Source: Epiperipatus broadwayi
Lineage: Eukaryota > Onychophora > Udeonychophora > Euonychophora > Peripatidae
Direction of reading: 5' to 3'
Assembly: GCA_028023455.1 (NCBI GenBank)
Contig: JAQFVV010001048.1
Span: forward strand, 59,750 to 123,749
Length of the DNA stretch: 64,000 bases
The notes beneath the pieces are model-generated. The model was not told the origin of the DNA and did not search any database. It worked only from the letters and a program-made list of their open reading frames with translations. Made by a program: the position numbers and the translations under genes. Of the stretch, positions 1 through 11,890 are shown piece by piece (positions within the stretch are counted from its first letter, which is position 1; each line of letters begins with the position of its first letter).

Positions 1-274
1 AAAATTTTAGAAATAACATTATGAGGCATCATTTTTAATAATAATATGATAATACTTAATTCTAAATCAATTTTATAATTATACTTAAATAAATTAAATA
101 CTTTAAAATAACATATTTTAAATAATTCTTTATCAATTTAACTAACACTTAATTCGAGTGTATCCATTTTTAGTTTATCTTTATTAATATCAATTTTTTT
201 TAAAAATAATTAATTTAATAGTTTTCCTATATTTATTTTTATGATATTCAAATGTTCTCAACTTTAAATAATTC
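1..274. other. AT-rich DNA, no gene
   Basis: No coding frame, repeat or RNA is recognisable. The stretch is short A/T runs leading up to the first R1 repeat unit. Confidence 0.6.
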
Positions 275-943
275 TGAAACATATGTAAATAAGCATGCAC
301 TTTTTACAAGTGTTAATAATAAATGAATACTTTCGTTCCCAACACAAGATAAAGTATTTATGAAAGAATAAAATGAATACACTTATTCTTTCCAACCCAA
401 ATGCTTATATATGGGCAATTCTTAAGTACTGGAAATGAAAGCATGAGGATAGACCACTCACTTTAAATTACTGTTTATGATGTCTGAATGAATGATGTTG
501 ATGAAATTATCTAGAATTTACTAAACATCACTCCCAAATGAAACTTAAACATATGTAAATAAGCATTTATTTTTATAGTGCTATATTTTATAAATTGTAA
601 TGCATTAAAGGTCAGCCTTCTCAAGCTATTGTGCATGCGCTTTTTAAGAGTGTTAATAATAAATGAATACTTTCATTCCCAACACAAGATATAGTATTGA
701 TAAAAGAATAAAATGAATCCACTTATTCTTTCCATCCCAAATGCTTATATATGGGCAATTCTTAAGTACTGGAAATGAAAGTGTGAGGATAGACCACTCA
801 CTTTAAATTACTGTTTACGATGTCTGAATGAATGATGTCAACAAAATTACCTAGAATTTACTAAACGTCACTCTCAAATGAAACTTAAACATATGTAAAT
901 AAGCATTTATTTTTATGGCGCTATGTTTTATAAATTGTAATAC
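275..943 (+). repeat. R1 tandem units (about 340-bp period)
   Basis: Two and a fraction direct units. The anchor TGTTAATAATAAATGAATAC occurs at 311 and again at 651, and AAACTTAAACATATGTAAAT occurs at 541 and 881, both giving a 340-bp period. The first unit lacks about 80 bp present in the second (the part around 565-640). Units share a small internal hairpin (GAAAGAATA ... TATTCTTTC). No protein is encoded. A diverged copy lies at about 24212-24386 inside a Penelope-like element, so the family is mobile or was mobile. Its class (foldback, MITE or satellite) is uncertain. Confidence 0.75.
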
Positions 944-1273
944 ATAGCACTATAAAAATAAATGCTTATTTACATATGTTTAAGTTTCAGTTGAGAGTGA
1001 CATTTAGTAAATTCTAGATAATTTTGTCAACGTCATTCACTCAGACATCGTAAGCAGTAATTTAAAGTGAGTGGTCTATCCTCATGCTTTCATTTCCAAT
1101 ATTTAAGATTTGTCCACATATAAGCATTTGGGTTAGAAAGAATAAGTGGATTCATTTTATTCTTTCATAAATACTATATGTTGTGTTGGGAATGAAAGTA
1201 TTATTTATTATTAACACTCATAAAAAGTGCATGCACAATAGCTTGAAAAAGCTGATCTTTAATGTATTATAAT
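596..1273. repeat. R1 foldback: long inverted repeat
   Basis: The second R1 unit and the partial third (about 596-943) are followed immediately by an inverted copy (944-1273). For example GCATTTATTTTTAT at 903 reappears as its complement ATAAAAATAAATGC near 952, and the distal end AGGTCAGCC (609) corresponds to AGCTGATCT near 1250. Arms are about 330 bp and diverged by scattered substitutions, with a short centre at about 925-945. Transcripts could fold into one long hairpin. The architecture is that of a foldback element or an inverted duplication. Confidence 0.75.
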
Positions 1274-2133
1274 TCTGAAAGTAATTTAAAAACTTTCTTA
1301 AAAACCTTGCTAGCATGCACAAAAAAAATACATGTATTTTTAGTCACATGATCATAATTCCAGACAAAGTGTTGCAATTTTTACATTCACTGTCTGAAGT
1401 GAAATTAACTAAATATTTAATTACAAAAATATTATATTATAAAAATAATAAAATATAATGATAAAATTTGGAAGAATACATTTTGACATTATTTAAACAG
1501 GAAATAAAATTGAATACACTTGTTTATACCATAAAATACTAAAACTTTTAATAAATAATTATAATATAAATTTAAAAGCAATTTTATTAAAATACATTTA
1601 ACATCTTATTTAAATTTTAAACACTATTTAAAATTAGTTCTCAAAAGCTTGTTTAATAAGACTTTTACTGCATATTTTAAGCCATTATAAGTATGGCCAG
1701 TTCTCCCAACCATATAAAATTATATTATTTAACTTTTATAATATATTATTTAACATTTTATAATAACTTTTAAATACTTTTATAACTTTTAAATTCATCT
1801 CATCAAAGTTTTAGAACCCTATCAACATTATTATAGCACTTACAATACTTACATTTTTTTTATTTTATCATTTTTTAGAAATTGGCTTTTTAAAACCTAT
1901 TCAGACCTAATAAGAAGGGTACAATATATATGTTCTAATTATGAGGTATTTTTAAATCACAATATGATAGCTAATTGTATATTAATCAAAATCAGAATAC
2001 TGAATTTATATTTATGAGATACTCAGCAGACATTTAATTTCATTTTAATTGTTATTAATAAATTGATATTTAGTTGTTAAAATTATTCCAGTGAAATTAT
2101 TTCATTTTATAATATTATAAATTATTATATATT
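1274..2133. other. AT-rich DNA, no gene
   Basis: Low-complexity A/T-rich sequence with many short ATTTAA-type runs. No reading frame, repeat family or RNA that I can recognise. Confidence 0.6.
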
Positions 2134-2183
2134 ATAACTGAAACACAGGCTTATTATATACCTGTGTCTATATATGTAATATA

Positions 2184-2231
2184 GGGTATATGAGCACAGA
2201 CTTTCAGATGACCCATCACTCACCACTCTAT
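2184..2231 (-). promoter_or_regulatory. degenerate tRNA-like A/B boxes in the HHR repeat
   Basis: On the minus strand the stretch TAGAGTGGTGAGTG (2231-2218) aligns with the A-box region of the tRNA-like head at 45606-45617, and GTGCTCATATACCC (2197-2184) aligns with its B box; the segment between (GGTCATCTGAAAGTCTG) matches it closely. The B box here has lost the TTCGA core, so pol III activity from this copy is doubtful. The second unit carries the same sequence 472 bp downstream. Confidence 0.35.
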
Positions 2232-2275
2232 CTAATAATACTGATACACTCAAGCACATATATGCTGAAAAGATA

Positions 2276-2336
2276 AATAATCACCAATATATGTATTTCA
2301 TGCTAAACCAGCAATCATCAGTTGGTCCAGATTATC
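2276..2336 (-). ncRNA. hammerhead ribozyme, copy 1
   Basis: Read on the minus strand. Stem I inner helix ACCAA (2326-2322) pairs with UUGGU (2287-2283). A 3-nt UGG bulge (2329-2327) separates it from a 7-bp outer helix GAUAAUC/GAUUAUU. Core CUGAUGA is at 2321-2315. Stem-loop II is UUGCU-GGUUU-AGCAU and core GAAA is at 2299-2296. Stem III is minimal, AUA-CA-UAU, and the cleavage triplet is AUA, so the cut would fall between 2288 and 2287. All core bases are present. Weak point: the stem II pair next to the core is U-U instead of the usual G-C, which may slow the ribozyme. Confidence 0.72.
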
Positions 2337-2747
2337 ATCTCCCACACATATATACTATAAGTGCTCAGATATATATTAAGATAGACAATATTCATACTTT
2401 AATGGACAGGCTCCAATCTACTACACACTCCAACTCTTCAACCGTCCATCCAATTGAAAATCTGATGATGGAATGCTCGAAGGCCACCCTGAGACCGAGA
2501 TTCTTGTCACACCCATGTTGACCTAAGGTCAATCCGAACCCCATATGTACAGGACATAATCCATTTAATACATATGCAAGGATGGGCAGACATCTCTACA
2601 ATGTAATAACTGAAACACAGGCTTATTATATACCTGTGTCTATATATGTAATATAGGGTATATGAGCACAGACTTTCAGATGACCCATCACTCACCACTC
2701 TATCTAATAATACTGATACACTCAAGCACATATATGCTGAAAAGATA

Positions 2748-2808
2748 AATAATCACCAATATATGTATTTCATGCTAAACCAGCAATCATCAGTTGGTCC
2801 AGATTATC
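2748..2808 (-). ncRNA. hammerhead ribozyme, copy 2
   Basis: Identical to the 2276-2336 motif, offset by 472 bp: core CUGAUGA at 2793-2787 and GAAA at 2771-2768 on the minus strand, predicted cut between 2760 and 2759. As the upstream copy in the minus-strand sense, it would form the 5' end of the released 472-nt RNA. Confidence 0.72.
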
Positions 2809-2829
2809 ATCTCCCACATATCTCTTGTT

Positions 2830-3440
2830 CACAATAACAGTTATAAAGTTTTGTTCTCTGAGCTAGATTTGTGCATAGTGGCCAGTCTGTTATATAAAAG
2901 GGGTTTATATTTAACCTTTATGGACATCCAATTGATGATGATCCTGGATTGACACAAAGGGGTTATCCTTTAAAATCCATGAACTACATTTTATTTAGTT
3001 TAGTATTTATTAGAAATTAATTTTATAGTTGGTTAGTTCTTAATGGTACCAAATGGTCAGAGAATTGATGATGATCATGTTTTAATATCCTAGCAATATT
3101 GTTTTTATATTCTGATGGATTATCATTTAAGTTTGTGCATCCAAATTAATGTTTAAATAATCTGTCCCAAGCTATCAAGGGCTAAATAATTAGCTTGGTC
3201 TATAGTAGACCCATTTCAAATCCAGACCCAAGATTGACTGTTGAATTTATTTTTGATCATTGATGATGATGAATGAGTATTACTTTTGGGTAGTTCTGGT
3301 TAACATATTGTTAGTTATGCTGATCTCTCAGAGTGATCTCATGCTCATCTTTTTATATTTAATATTTTGCGTCATTGACTTGGGGTTGATAATGAGGTAT
3401 TCCATCACCCCAGGTTAATGCCTAAATTCTTTATACCATT
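2830..3440 (+). repeat. R3 interspersed repeat, copy 1
   Basis: The sequence from about 2868 (AGATTTGTGCATAGTGGCCA) to about 3435 matches, in reverse complement, 11270-11890 at moderate identity with small indels. Shared blocks include TATGGACATCCA, CTATAGTAGACCCATTTCAA and AAGATTGACTGTTGA. It is rich in GATGATGA motifs and has no coding frame. Class unknown; it may be a non-autonomous retroelement. Confidence 0.65.
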
Positions 3441-5049
3441 ACAATATGAACAGCAAAATTAAAAACACTGAATGGATTTGGAAGCTGGATGAGTGTCAAG
3501 ATTAAAAATATGATTTGTGTAGTATAACATAGCAATAAAATGGTAGACTTCAGAGCTAAAGATTTCTGAATTAAATCTTAATTGAATAAAATATTTAAAA
3601 AAATCACTTAATTTAAATAACACTATTGTGTACAATTTTCCACTAGATGGCTTAACATTTCATGCAAGTGAACATGTGATTGTTTAACTTATATATAGAA
3701 TGTTGAAGGAGAATAAATCAAGTAGGTTTCAGATGCACCAGGGATTGGTAAAGTAAGTTTAGATCAATAATGTCTATGATAGAATCTATAGAAAATACAA
3801 AGATCAGCAGTTTAAGAGTAATATATAATTATTTTAGTAAGTGTTATGAATGTATTCTTATAAAGCATGCATGTAAAATATGCCTTGCTGTTTCTTTGTA
3901 GATGGGCTCATGATGAAACACCATCCCATTATTTTAGTGCAGATAGCCTCTTTAAAATTGGAACATGAGGGTCCAGAGACAAAATTGTAAAGCTGCTCCA
4001 ATCTCTGAACTAAGATTCATTTTATGATAGCAAGTCATATGGTCCAAGGGAATTGAGTGCTTGTTACTGAATTCCATGACTAATTACAGATTTGTCCCAC
4101 AAATTTTATTTAGTTAATTTAATATTGTAACATCTGAAGCTCCACTACAATCACCAGTTCATCCTTCCATATTATTATTCAGTTCAGAATTGAACTGAGC
4201 ACCAGATCTAGTTTAGTAAAGAATCTGCATAGGGAGCACATTTATTGCTCGTTATGTATAAGTTAGTCAAGATATATTATATTAATCATTGTCATTCCTG
4301 TAATATTTGATTTCTATAGAAAACCTACAATAGATGGCATACCATATCAGGCATGATTATGAACTGCAGATATTAATTGTAATAAACTTAAAGTTAGATA
4401 ACTAAAGTGCATCATAAAAGATGAGATCCCTGTATCTAACTCAGCTCATCATTGTAAGACCTCTGTGAGTGTAAAATCCCAATGCACTTCTGTTTTGTAT
4501 TAACAACTTATATTTTAATAATTAAAGATATTAAATTTGTAATAATGTTTAGTGTGTTATTCGCAATCCATCCCAAATCTTATCCCAATCTTTTTCATTT
4601 CATATTAATTATATATATGCATTATCTCAAAAAGTCATATGGGTGTGTGTTTATTAGCTAATTGCTAATTTGTTGATTATTTCCTGAGTCTCATATTCCA
4701 CTCTGTTCTACTGCTGGCTCATGAATGAAATAAGACTGAGAGTAACCTCATATATGCTATACATAAGATAGTAAATCACAGAGCATTGGGGAAGGAACTG
4801 AGGTAAGATCTGATTCGAGGTCTCAACCCCTCATCTAGATCAGCTTTGGGATAATTTGCCAAAACTATGGATTTTGTTGCGTGAATGTGCAAATATGACT
4901 GTTACAAGATATAGAGCCCCATTTATGTAAATCTATTTTAATATCTTGTAATTTCTGCTTGAAATTAAAATTCTAAAATTTTAGCAAAAATAAATAGTTA
5001 TAAAATTATATGTTTAGCAATTCAGTCTGCAGAGTTTTCCTAAAATGTT
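3441..5049. other. AT-rich DNA, no gene
   Basis: No recognisable gene or repeat copy elsewhere in the window. A small palindrome (CAGTTCA-GAAT-TGAACTG) lies near 4181. Composition is slightly less AT-rich around 4780-4860. Confidence 0.55.
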
Positions 5050-7115
5050 TTATCATCATCATAATGGTCAACCATTATCAATCCACTGCAAAATCAAGGT
5101 CTTTCCAAGTTCGATCCATCTTCTCTGATCTCTAATCTCTCTTTTTCATATTATTCCTGCACTTTCTTATTTCACCTATTCATCTCACATGTGGTCTCTC
5201 CCTGGGTCTTTTACAATCTCTTGGAATCAGATTTAAAGATTTCAATTGTCCATATATTACCATCTCTTCTAGAAATATGTCCAGTACAATTCCACTTTGG
5301 ATTTTTAATTCTTTCAACAATGTCAGAAATACATGTTTGTTCTTTACCCATATATTGTGTTTTCAATCTCTTATTAATCTTAACCTGCATCTCCCTATAC
5401 TTCTTTAAATGCTCTAGAGCTTCTGTATTGCTCTTCTATTAAATGTTCAAGCCTCATATCCATAAGTAAGAACTGGTAAAACACCTTTATTAAAAATCTT
5501 CCTTTTTTCAAACACTTAGGCATATTTCCTTTTAATGTTAAGTTATTTCTACCAAAAGCTTTCCAACTAAGTTTAATTCTATGATTATTTTCATCCATTA
5601 TGTTTCCATCTGTACTAATCATTTCACTAATGTATCTGTAGTTCTCAATTTCTTCTGACTCATCATAATCAATCTTTATTTTCATCTTTTAGAAAATCCA
5701 ATGAATATTACTTTAGTTATTTTAACATTTCCCTCTAGTCCTACTTTCTTACTTTCATATGCTAATTCTTGCAACAATTTCCTGAAGTTCTAAAGCATTG
5801 TTTGCAAAAACAATGACATCATCTGCAAAATCCAAATGATTTAAATAATCTCCATTTACTTTTATTTCCTTAGCTTTCCATTTTAATCCACAAAATATTT
5901 CTTGCAGCACTGCTGTAAAAGCTTTGGGGATGTGGAATCACCCTAGTATCATTATGTAATATAATTGTTGCTCTTGCATTTTTATAAATATTCTTCAGAA
6001 TATGACAATATCTGTCTATACCTTGATGATACAATGCTTTAATCACTGAAGAAATGCTCATAGAATCAAATACCTTTTCATAATCTACAATCCAAACATA
6101 ATGGTAACTCCTATTCACTGGTTCTTTCTCTAACATCTCTCAATACTTGGATATGATTTCCTGTGCTAAAACCACTTTTAAATCCAACTTATTCTTTTGG
6201 TTGGTTAAAATCCAATATTCTCTATAAACAAGTTGTAATTATCTTGATAAAAATTTTGCATAAAACTGATAAAAGACTGACAGATCTGTAATTTCAAATA
6301 TCTTCTTTATCTTTTTTAAATATTAATTTTAATATTGCATTCTTCCAATCATCTAGCACATCTTTATCATTTAGATATTTGGTATATAACTTTGCTAAAA
6401 ATATATATATATTTTCTTCTGCTTCTTTTAATATATCAATTATAATTTCATCATTACCTGGAGTTTTTTCCTTCTTTATACATTTAATGGCATATCTCAC
6501 TTTTTCATTTTAGAAGAAATAATAGATGTAGTAGGTACTTGTTTTTTATTACTATATAATTCTTGATTTTTTTCTCTTCTAACCATTTCATATCTCTATT
6601 TTAGTAATAGTTCCATTTTTTTCTTCTGCAGATATAAGTTTTCTACCAATGCCAATATGTTGTTTTGCACTCTTCAGAATTGTATTCTCTTCTACACCTT
6701 TTTTTGCTAGTTCACAATTATACTTTCTTATATCATTATCAACTCTTTTTCACACAATTTTTCAAAATTTGAAATATTCAATCCTTCTTATTACATCATT
6801 TTCATATATCTTCATATTCCTTTTTTTCTTCATAAATTTTGTAGTCTCAGTAGAAATTTTATTGGTCAGTTGCTGCTTTTTTCTACCAGCTATCTTTGTT
6901 GCAGTTTTTAAAAGTGTATCAATTATTTTCTTATCAATTTCATTCAAATCTGAATCATCTTCAATATCTACTAATATTTGTAACTGATTTGCAAGTTTTA
7001 ATTTGTTTCTGAAGATTAGGACAATCAACTGTGAATTCTATTTTTTTAATAATTTTTGTCTCTCTAATTTTGCATTAACACAAAGCTTACATCTTACTAA
7101 TCAGTGATGTTCATG
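5050..7115 (-). pseudogene. RTE-like non-LTR retrotransposon, RT part, decayed
   Basis: Minus-strand relic, read from 7115 down to 5050. Fragments in order are: the end of the endonuclease (LVRCK, about 7095-7110); the linker NAKLERQKLLKK (about 7075); a charged spacer (7028-6762); the fingers motif KKEKTPGNDE (about 6470); YEKVFDS of RT motif A (about 6070); HLDFADDVIVFANNA (motif C, FADD intact, about 5850-5800); KIKIDYDESEE (5685); and the C-terminal GHISRRDG...WTIEI block (about 5270-5230). The 3' end is an ATGATGATGAT tail at about 5055, typical of RTE-type elements. Many stops and frameshifts break the frame, so no active enzyme. A matching endonuclease segment lies just beyond its 5' end in opposite orientation. 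Confidence 0.85.
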
Positions 7116-7139
7116 TCATTGCAGCTGTTATTACTATGT

Positions 7140-8075
7140 GATTATTCATATAGTATCCAAATGTGGATGGGGTGCTTCCAACATACTTTAGCCAGTGTGG
7201 TGAGTTTATTTTATTGGCTTTTTATTTCTGAGTTTAAGATTAAGAAACACATTAGTCTTTCTTCTCATTTGTCTGATAAGGCAGAATGAACGTGTGTGGA
7301 TGAAAATTTTTTTAATAGATATATACAATCATGATTGATAAAAATAAATCATGTCTCTTATTTCCAGGAGGCTTTAAAATCACCAGACAAGGCAATGATT
7401 GGTGGCCAAAGGTGGATGGTACTAGAGATTGTGGACCTAAGCCACCATTTCATGACTTTTTATTTAGGTACTTACAATAGCAGATCACTTTCAAGTAAAG
7501 AAAGATTGCAAGAATTAGAAGAACTATCTTATATTAAATAGGATATTATTGTATTTTTGTGATGTTAGAAGAAAAGATGAAGAGACAATTGATTTAAAAA
7601 GTGGCCAGTACTCTACTACAAAGGCACAAATATTGAAAGTACAAGTGGAGTAGGATTCATTATAAATGAAGAGTGGAAGAATAACATTGTGGAGATTGTT
7701 GGTGTATCAGATAAAGTTGCAAGATTAGTTTTCAAGTTAATAGTAGATACCAGATCAATTAGGTTTATGCCCCAATAAGTTCTCATAGTGATGAAGTAGT
7801 AGAAGATGTTGAAATTCTTGTAGGAGACTTTAATGCTAGAATCAGCAAACAAATGACAGATGACAGTCCTGTAGGTAAATTTGGTTATGATAATAGAGAT
7901 GAGAGAGGATATAGACTTGTGGATTTTGCAGAAAAAGACAAACTTTACATTATGATTTTTTTTTTTTTTTTTGAGAATGAACATGGAAGCTACCAAATGA
8001 AGGTATAGCAGAATTGGATTATATTTTGACTAACAAAAATTGTTTTATAATCATACATATACAACAGGAAAATGG
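7140..8075 (+). pseudogene. RTE-like APE endonuclease segment, inverted
   Basis: Plus-strand remnant of the apurinic-type endonuclease that starts RTE-like ORFs (often annotated in databases as craniofacial development protein 2-like). Visible motifs are GTYNSRSLSS at about 7468, RRKDEE at about 7565, YYKGTNIESTSGVGFIIN at about 7615-7670, GDFNARI at 7822-7842 and ELDYILTNK at about 8010-8040. The glutamate expected before the VRRK motif is an aspartate here (CDVRRK). Two or more frameshifts, stops and a poly-T run near 7960 break it. It abuts the minus-strand RT relic head-to-head; it stops almost where the RT relic begins in element coordinates. The part before about 7430 has no recognisable motif and may be 5' UTR or flank. 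Confidence 0.8.
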
Positions 8076-11000
8076 TTTCCTGTAAGATTACCAACTTAAA
8101 TAAGTACAAATACTTACTTATTTTAATCTAAAACATGTAATATTTATCAGATTTTTAAAGTGAAAATATAGTATTGCTAATTGAAAAAATCATTTTACAT
8201 TTAAAGAAAGTTTCACTAATGATCTAATAAATAATCATCAAATGGTTTATTCTGTAGAATTTATAAGACATTTGAATCCTAGAAATGGCAGAATTTCAGC
8301 TGTGATTTATGGACTTTTAGTTCCAGTATCTGCCATTATAACTGCATTGAATCACACAAGATGCTAGTCAACTGTAACAATTGGGTTAATCAAATTGAAG
8401 TAGCTTTAAAATATGCTAGAAGATTCCATTAATAAAATCTTTGGAGATTTTGTATAGCCCTTGAGGATTTTTATTTAGCAAAAAAAAGTATATGTGTTTC
8501 TAATATGTCTTCTTATAGTGATACTGATGTCTTACTTTAAAAATCCATAGTATATCACATACATACATCACTATCTTTTTTTTTTTACACTAAATCCAAA
8601 GTAAGAAATAAATGCACTATATATAATTTTTGATGTTTTGCAACAGGCGTTAATCTAAAGATTCATGTTGTACCTTCCTTCTTCACTCTGGTGATTTTTT
8701 TTAAAAAGACTAATATATTTATACTTGCATTTTAGTAGGATTGTGTCCAATCTAATTAAGAATATGTAGATGCTTATTTACCAACAAACACAAACTGAGT
8801 TTATATTTGAAGTCTTTTATTACTTATAATCTTTCTGCCTTTTTTGTTGACATTTATATAGTAGATTGTCACACTATCCATTACGTTATGGGGTCAATAA
8901 GCAAATAAACTAAATTTATAGTCTCAAAGCAAAAATAAATGAACCGACATTCAAACCACAACAATCAAATATATTCTATGATTTCTTACTGATTATTGTA
9001 AATATCATTAGGGTATAGATGAGCTGGAATCTGCAGGATAAAGTCTTTTAGATATTATCATGGTGAAACAGTGAGGAAAACAATACTTATTAAATTATTC
9101 ACATACTAAATTGTGACCATTTTTATACCTATTAGTATCTATATACACACACCTCATTTAGTAGATAATTAGATATACACTAATTTATTGACAATAAATT
9201 GAATTATGAACAGAGCTAATCGTGTTTTGAAATTTTCAGCTGCTTGAAAAATTTTCTAATTTTTAACTGTATACAAATCTCTAAAATCTTGGGCATTGCA
9301 AATGGGTGGATATTTTTAACTATTAGGCTCTGATATTAAAAATGTTAGAAGAAAGTATGTTAAGAAGTAGAAAGTTAAAGCAAGTTACTATCTATGATAA
9401 TCAATAACGCAATTGATTAGTTATCTCGTGGTAAATTTTCCATATATGCTATATATTCGCACATACACAGCAGAAAAAAATATAAAATGTACTAATGAGT
9501 TAGAAAGAAAAAATACATGTAAAGAGATCCAAAAAAAAAAATACTTATGCTTAATGAAGATTTTTATTTATTTATTTAATTTTGGAAAAAAAATAAACAC
9601 CATAAATAAAATTTAAAAAAAACATGAATAGATTTTTTTTTTTTTTTTTTTACAGTCAGTTTTCTAATAAACGTCAAATTAATACAGTGTGAACTTTATA
9701 TATGTGATCATTAATTTATCTTCAGATATGAATGGGATGTCAAGAAGAAAAAGAAAGGGGCTTTCTGCTAAAAGAACTTGCCAAAATTTAATCACTCTCC
9801 AAGTGTTTATGTATGTTGATATATACATGGCGTTTACAAGCAAATGTGCGCCGAGGATTAGAGAGCTAATTACGGTGTTATCAATTTAAAAAAGAAAATA
9901 ATTTTCCAAATGTTTACTTTTAATTAAAATTTCACGAAAGATAAATAGAAGTTGAATAAAACTATGCTTGTCTTCTAAACTGGCTTTTTTTTTAATTAAT
10001 TAAAAGTTATTATAATTAGTCACTCGTGCTAACAATATATAAAAGCAAACCTTATCTATGGAGGTAAAAGGTAAACATTACAACAGCTAAGCAGGAAATG
10101 TTTTTCAAGAGATGGTAATAACTGTTTCATCTTTGCCAAAATGTTTTTTTTCTTTCCTTTGCATATCTAATTATCATACTAATTTTAATAAATGAAAATT
10201 ATATATAGAACAGTTTGCACATTTGTTTTTTTTTAGTGCAGGTGCATGGTTCAATAATTATCCTGATGATAGAAATTGATACTCAACTCTATTTTTAAAC
10301 CATCAAAAGGATCTTTTACATTTCACTTACTACTATACTAAAGGCAGTAGTCTTTCTATTTTTACTCTACATTTATTTCTGTAAGCATAATAATTCAAAA
10401 GAAATTATATAGTGATTACAAACAAAATCCTAGATTAGCCTCTGAAAAATATCAATCAAAAACATTGTTTTTTTTTATTATAACCATTTAAAAATAGATT
10501 TTTATTTATATTATCGTAATTCAAAGTTAATGCTTAATTTTCCCTTGCCTATTTTTATTTTTGTCTATCTACTAAATTTTAATGGTATATCAGTGGAATT
10601 GATGGTATGAGTTAACTGCAAATATTACCTTTAATTATTTAATAAAATTGTGTGTGTATGTGTGAGTATTAAAAGATAGCACCACATGACTATTGTAATT
10701 CATTGTTTATCTAGACTTGGATAAGGAGATTGTTTCTTTTTATAAGTAATCCCGGGATTACACAAAGTTAATAAGCCAAAAACTGATCTGGGGAGACTGT
10801 CAAGTGCTATTATCTGATAACCCAGAAAGACAGGTCAGATCTGAAGAAAAAAGTGACTGCTACTTTTAGCTTACTTTTGTAAAACTGACTGGTGGTCTCT
10901 CATGTGATAGTTTAGGTTTAGATTTTTGCATTATGAAAAATAAACTTTAACGATATTTTATCTATGATTATTTTTATAACTGTACATTTCATTTTTGCTT

Positions 11001-11269
11001 GAAAAAATTTCCTTCTCGACATCTTATTTAAGATGTATTCAGACTGAAAAAATCTATCAATAACTAAATTACTATTGACCTACCTTACATAGATTTTGGA
11101 TTAAAGCAGTTTCATATTAAGAGTTTTCATTTTTGATAATTAAGAATAATTAAAAAAAAGTAAAATCTGGCTGTATATTTTTGTTGAAAAAAGTAAAACC
11201 ATACATCTTCAGTCATATACCAGGACATTGATATTAAGTAAAATGTTAATATATATATATATATATGTA
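8076..11269. other. AT-rich DNA, no gene
   Basis: Several homopolymer runs (poly-T near 9633) and an (AT)n run near 11250. The only notable site is a perfect 16-bp palindrome (GTAATCCCGGGATTAC) at 10746-10761 in a locally GC-richer patch. Short open frames here look like chance. Confidence 0.55.
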
Positions 11270-11890
11270 TTATAATGGTATGGTGTCTGGCGTGATGGCA
11301 CTCAACCATCATCAACAAAGTCAAAAACTCAAATTTAAACATACAAATAATATAATGAATAGTAATGAGGAAGGAGCATGAGAGATCAATACAAAACAAA
11401 CTATAAGTTCATCCAGAATTACAGATTAATAAGAATAATCATTCATCATCATGAATGATCAACAATAAAACTCAACAGTCAATCTTGTGATTGGATTTGA
11501 AATGGGTCTACTATAGATCAGGTTAATATTTTAGACCTTGCCATCTTGGGGCAAATTATGTAAATAATAATTTTGATGCACAAACTTAAGTGTTAATCCA
11601 TAAGAATATAACAATTTTAAAAAATAACACTGGGATACTAAAAATATCTTGACCATCATCAATGCTCTGATCACTAAGTACCATTAATGCAATGGCCAAC
11701 TATAAACTTAATTTCTAAATAAATAATTAAAATAAAATGTAGTGCATGGACATTAAAGGATGTCCCCTTTGCACCATCCAGCATTAGAGAAGCAATGAAC
11801 TCATCATCAACTGGATGTCCATAACATTGAACATAAATGCCTTTTATATAGCAGATCATTATGCACAAATCCAGCTAAGTGAGAAATAGC
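11270..11890 (-). repeat. R3 interspersed repeat, copy 2
   Basis: Reverse-complement counterpart of 2830-3440. The order of shared blocks is the same and divergence is moderate with indels. It ends next to an (AT)n run near 11250. The ATG-initiated frames on the minus strand here (about 11127-11868) follow repeat sequence and show no protein family. Confidence 0.65.

Larger units (their letters stand above)
2134..2818 (-). repeat. HHR-bearing tandem repeat, retrozyme-like (472-bp period)
   Basis: The block 2134-2346 is repeated at 2606-2818 with no mismatch that I can see, an exact 472-bp offset, so about 1.45 units are present. Each copy carries a hammerhead ribozyme motif on the minus strand (2276-2336 and 2748-2808). 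Self-cleavage of a minus-strand transcript at both sites would release a 472-nt monomer. Animal retrozymes are known as tandem repeats of a few hundred bp whose units are bounded by type I HHRs and whose RNAs circularise. No protein is encoded. Related diverged segments lie at 45.6-46.0, 47.0-47.3 and 51.1-51.2 kb. The near identity implies a recent duplication or recent insertion, or an assembly duplication. Confidence 0.7.

Noticed and set aside
275-943. CRISPR-like repeat array
   Set aside because: Units are 340 bp with no short repeat/spacer pattern, and the genome is eukaryotic.
2460-2475. CTGATGA on the plus strand as an extra ribozyme
   Set aside because: No stem II hairpin, no GAAA at the right spacing and no stem I partner.
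6649-6987. 112-codon plus-strand open frame
   Set aside because: Antisense shadow of the RTE-like element; Phe/Ser-rich with no domain.
7616-7996. 126-codon minus-strand open frame
   Set aside because: Antisense of the endonuclease relic, extended by the poly-T run.
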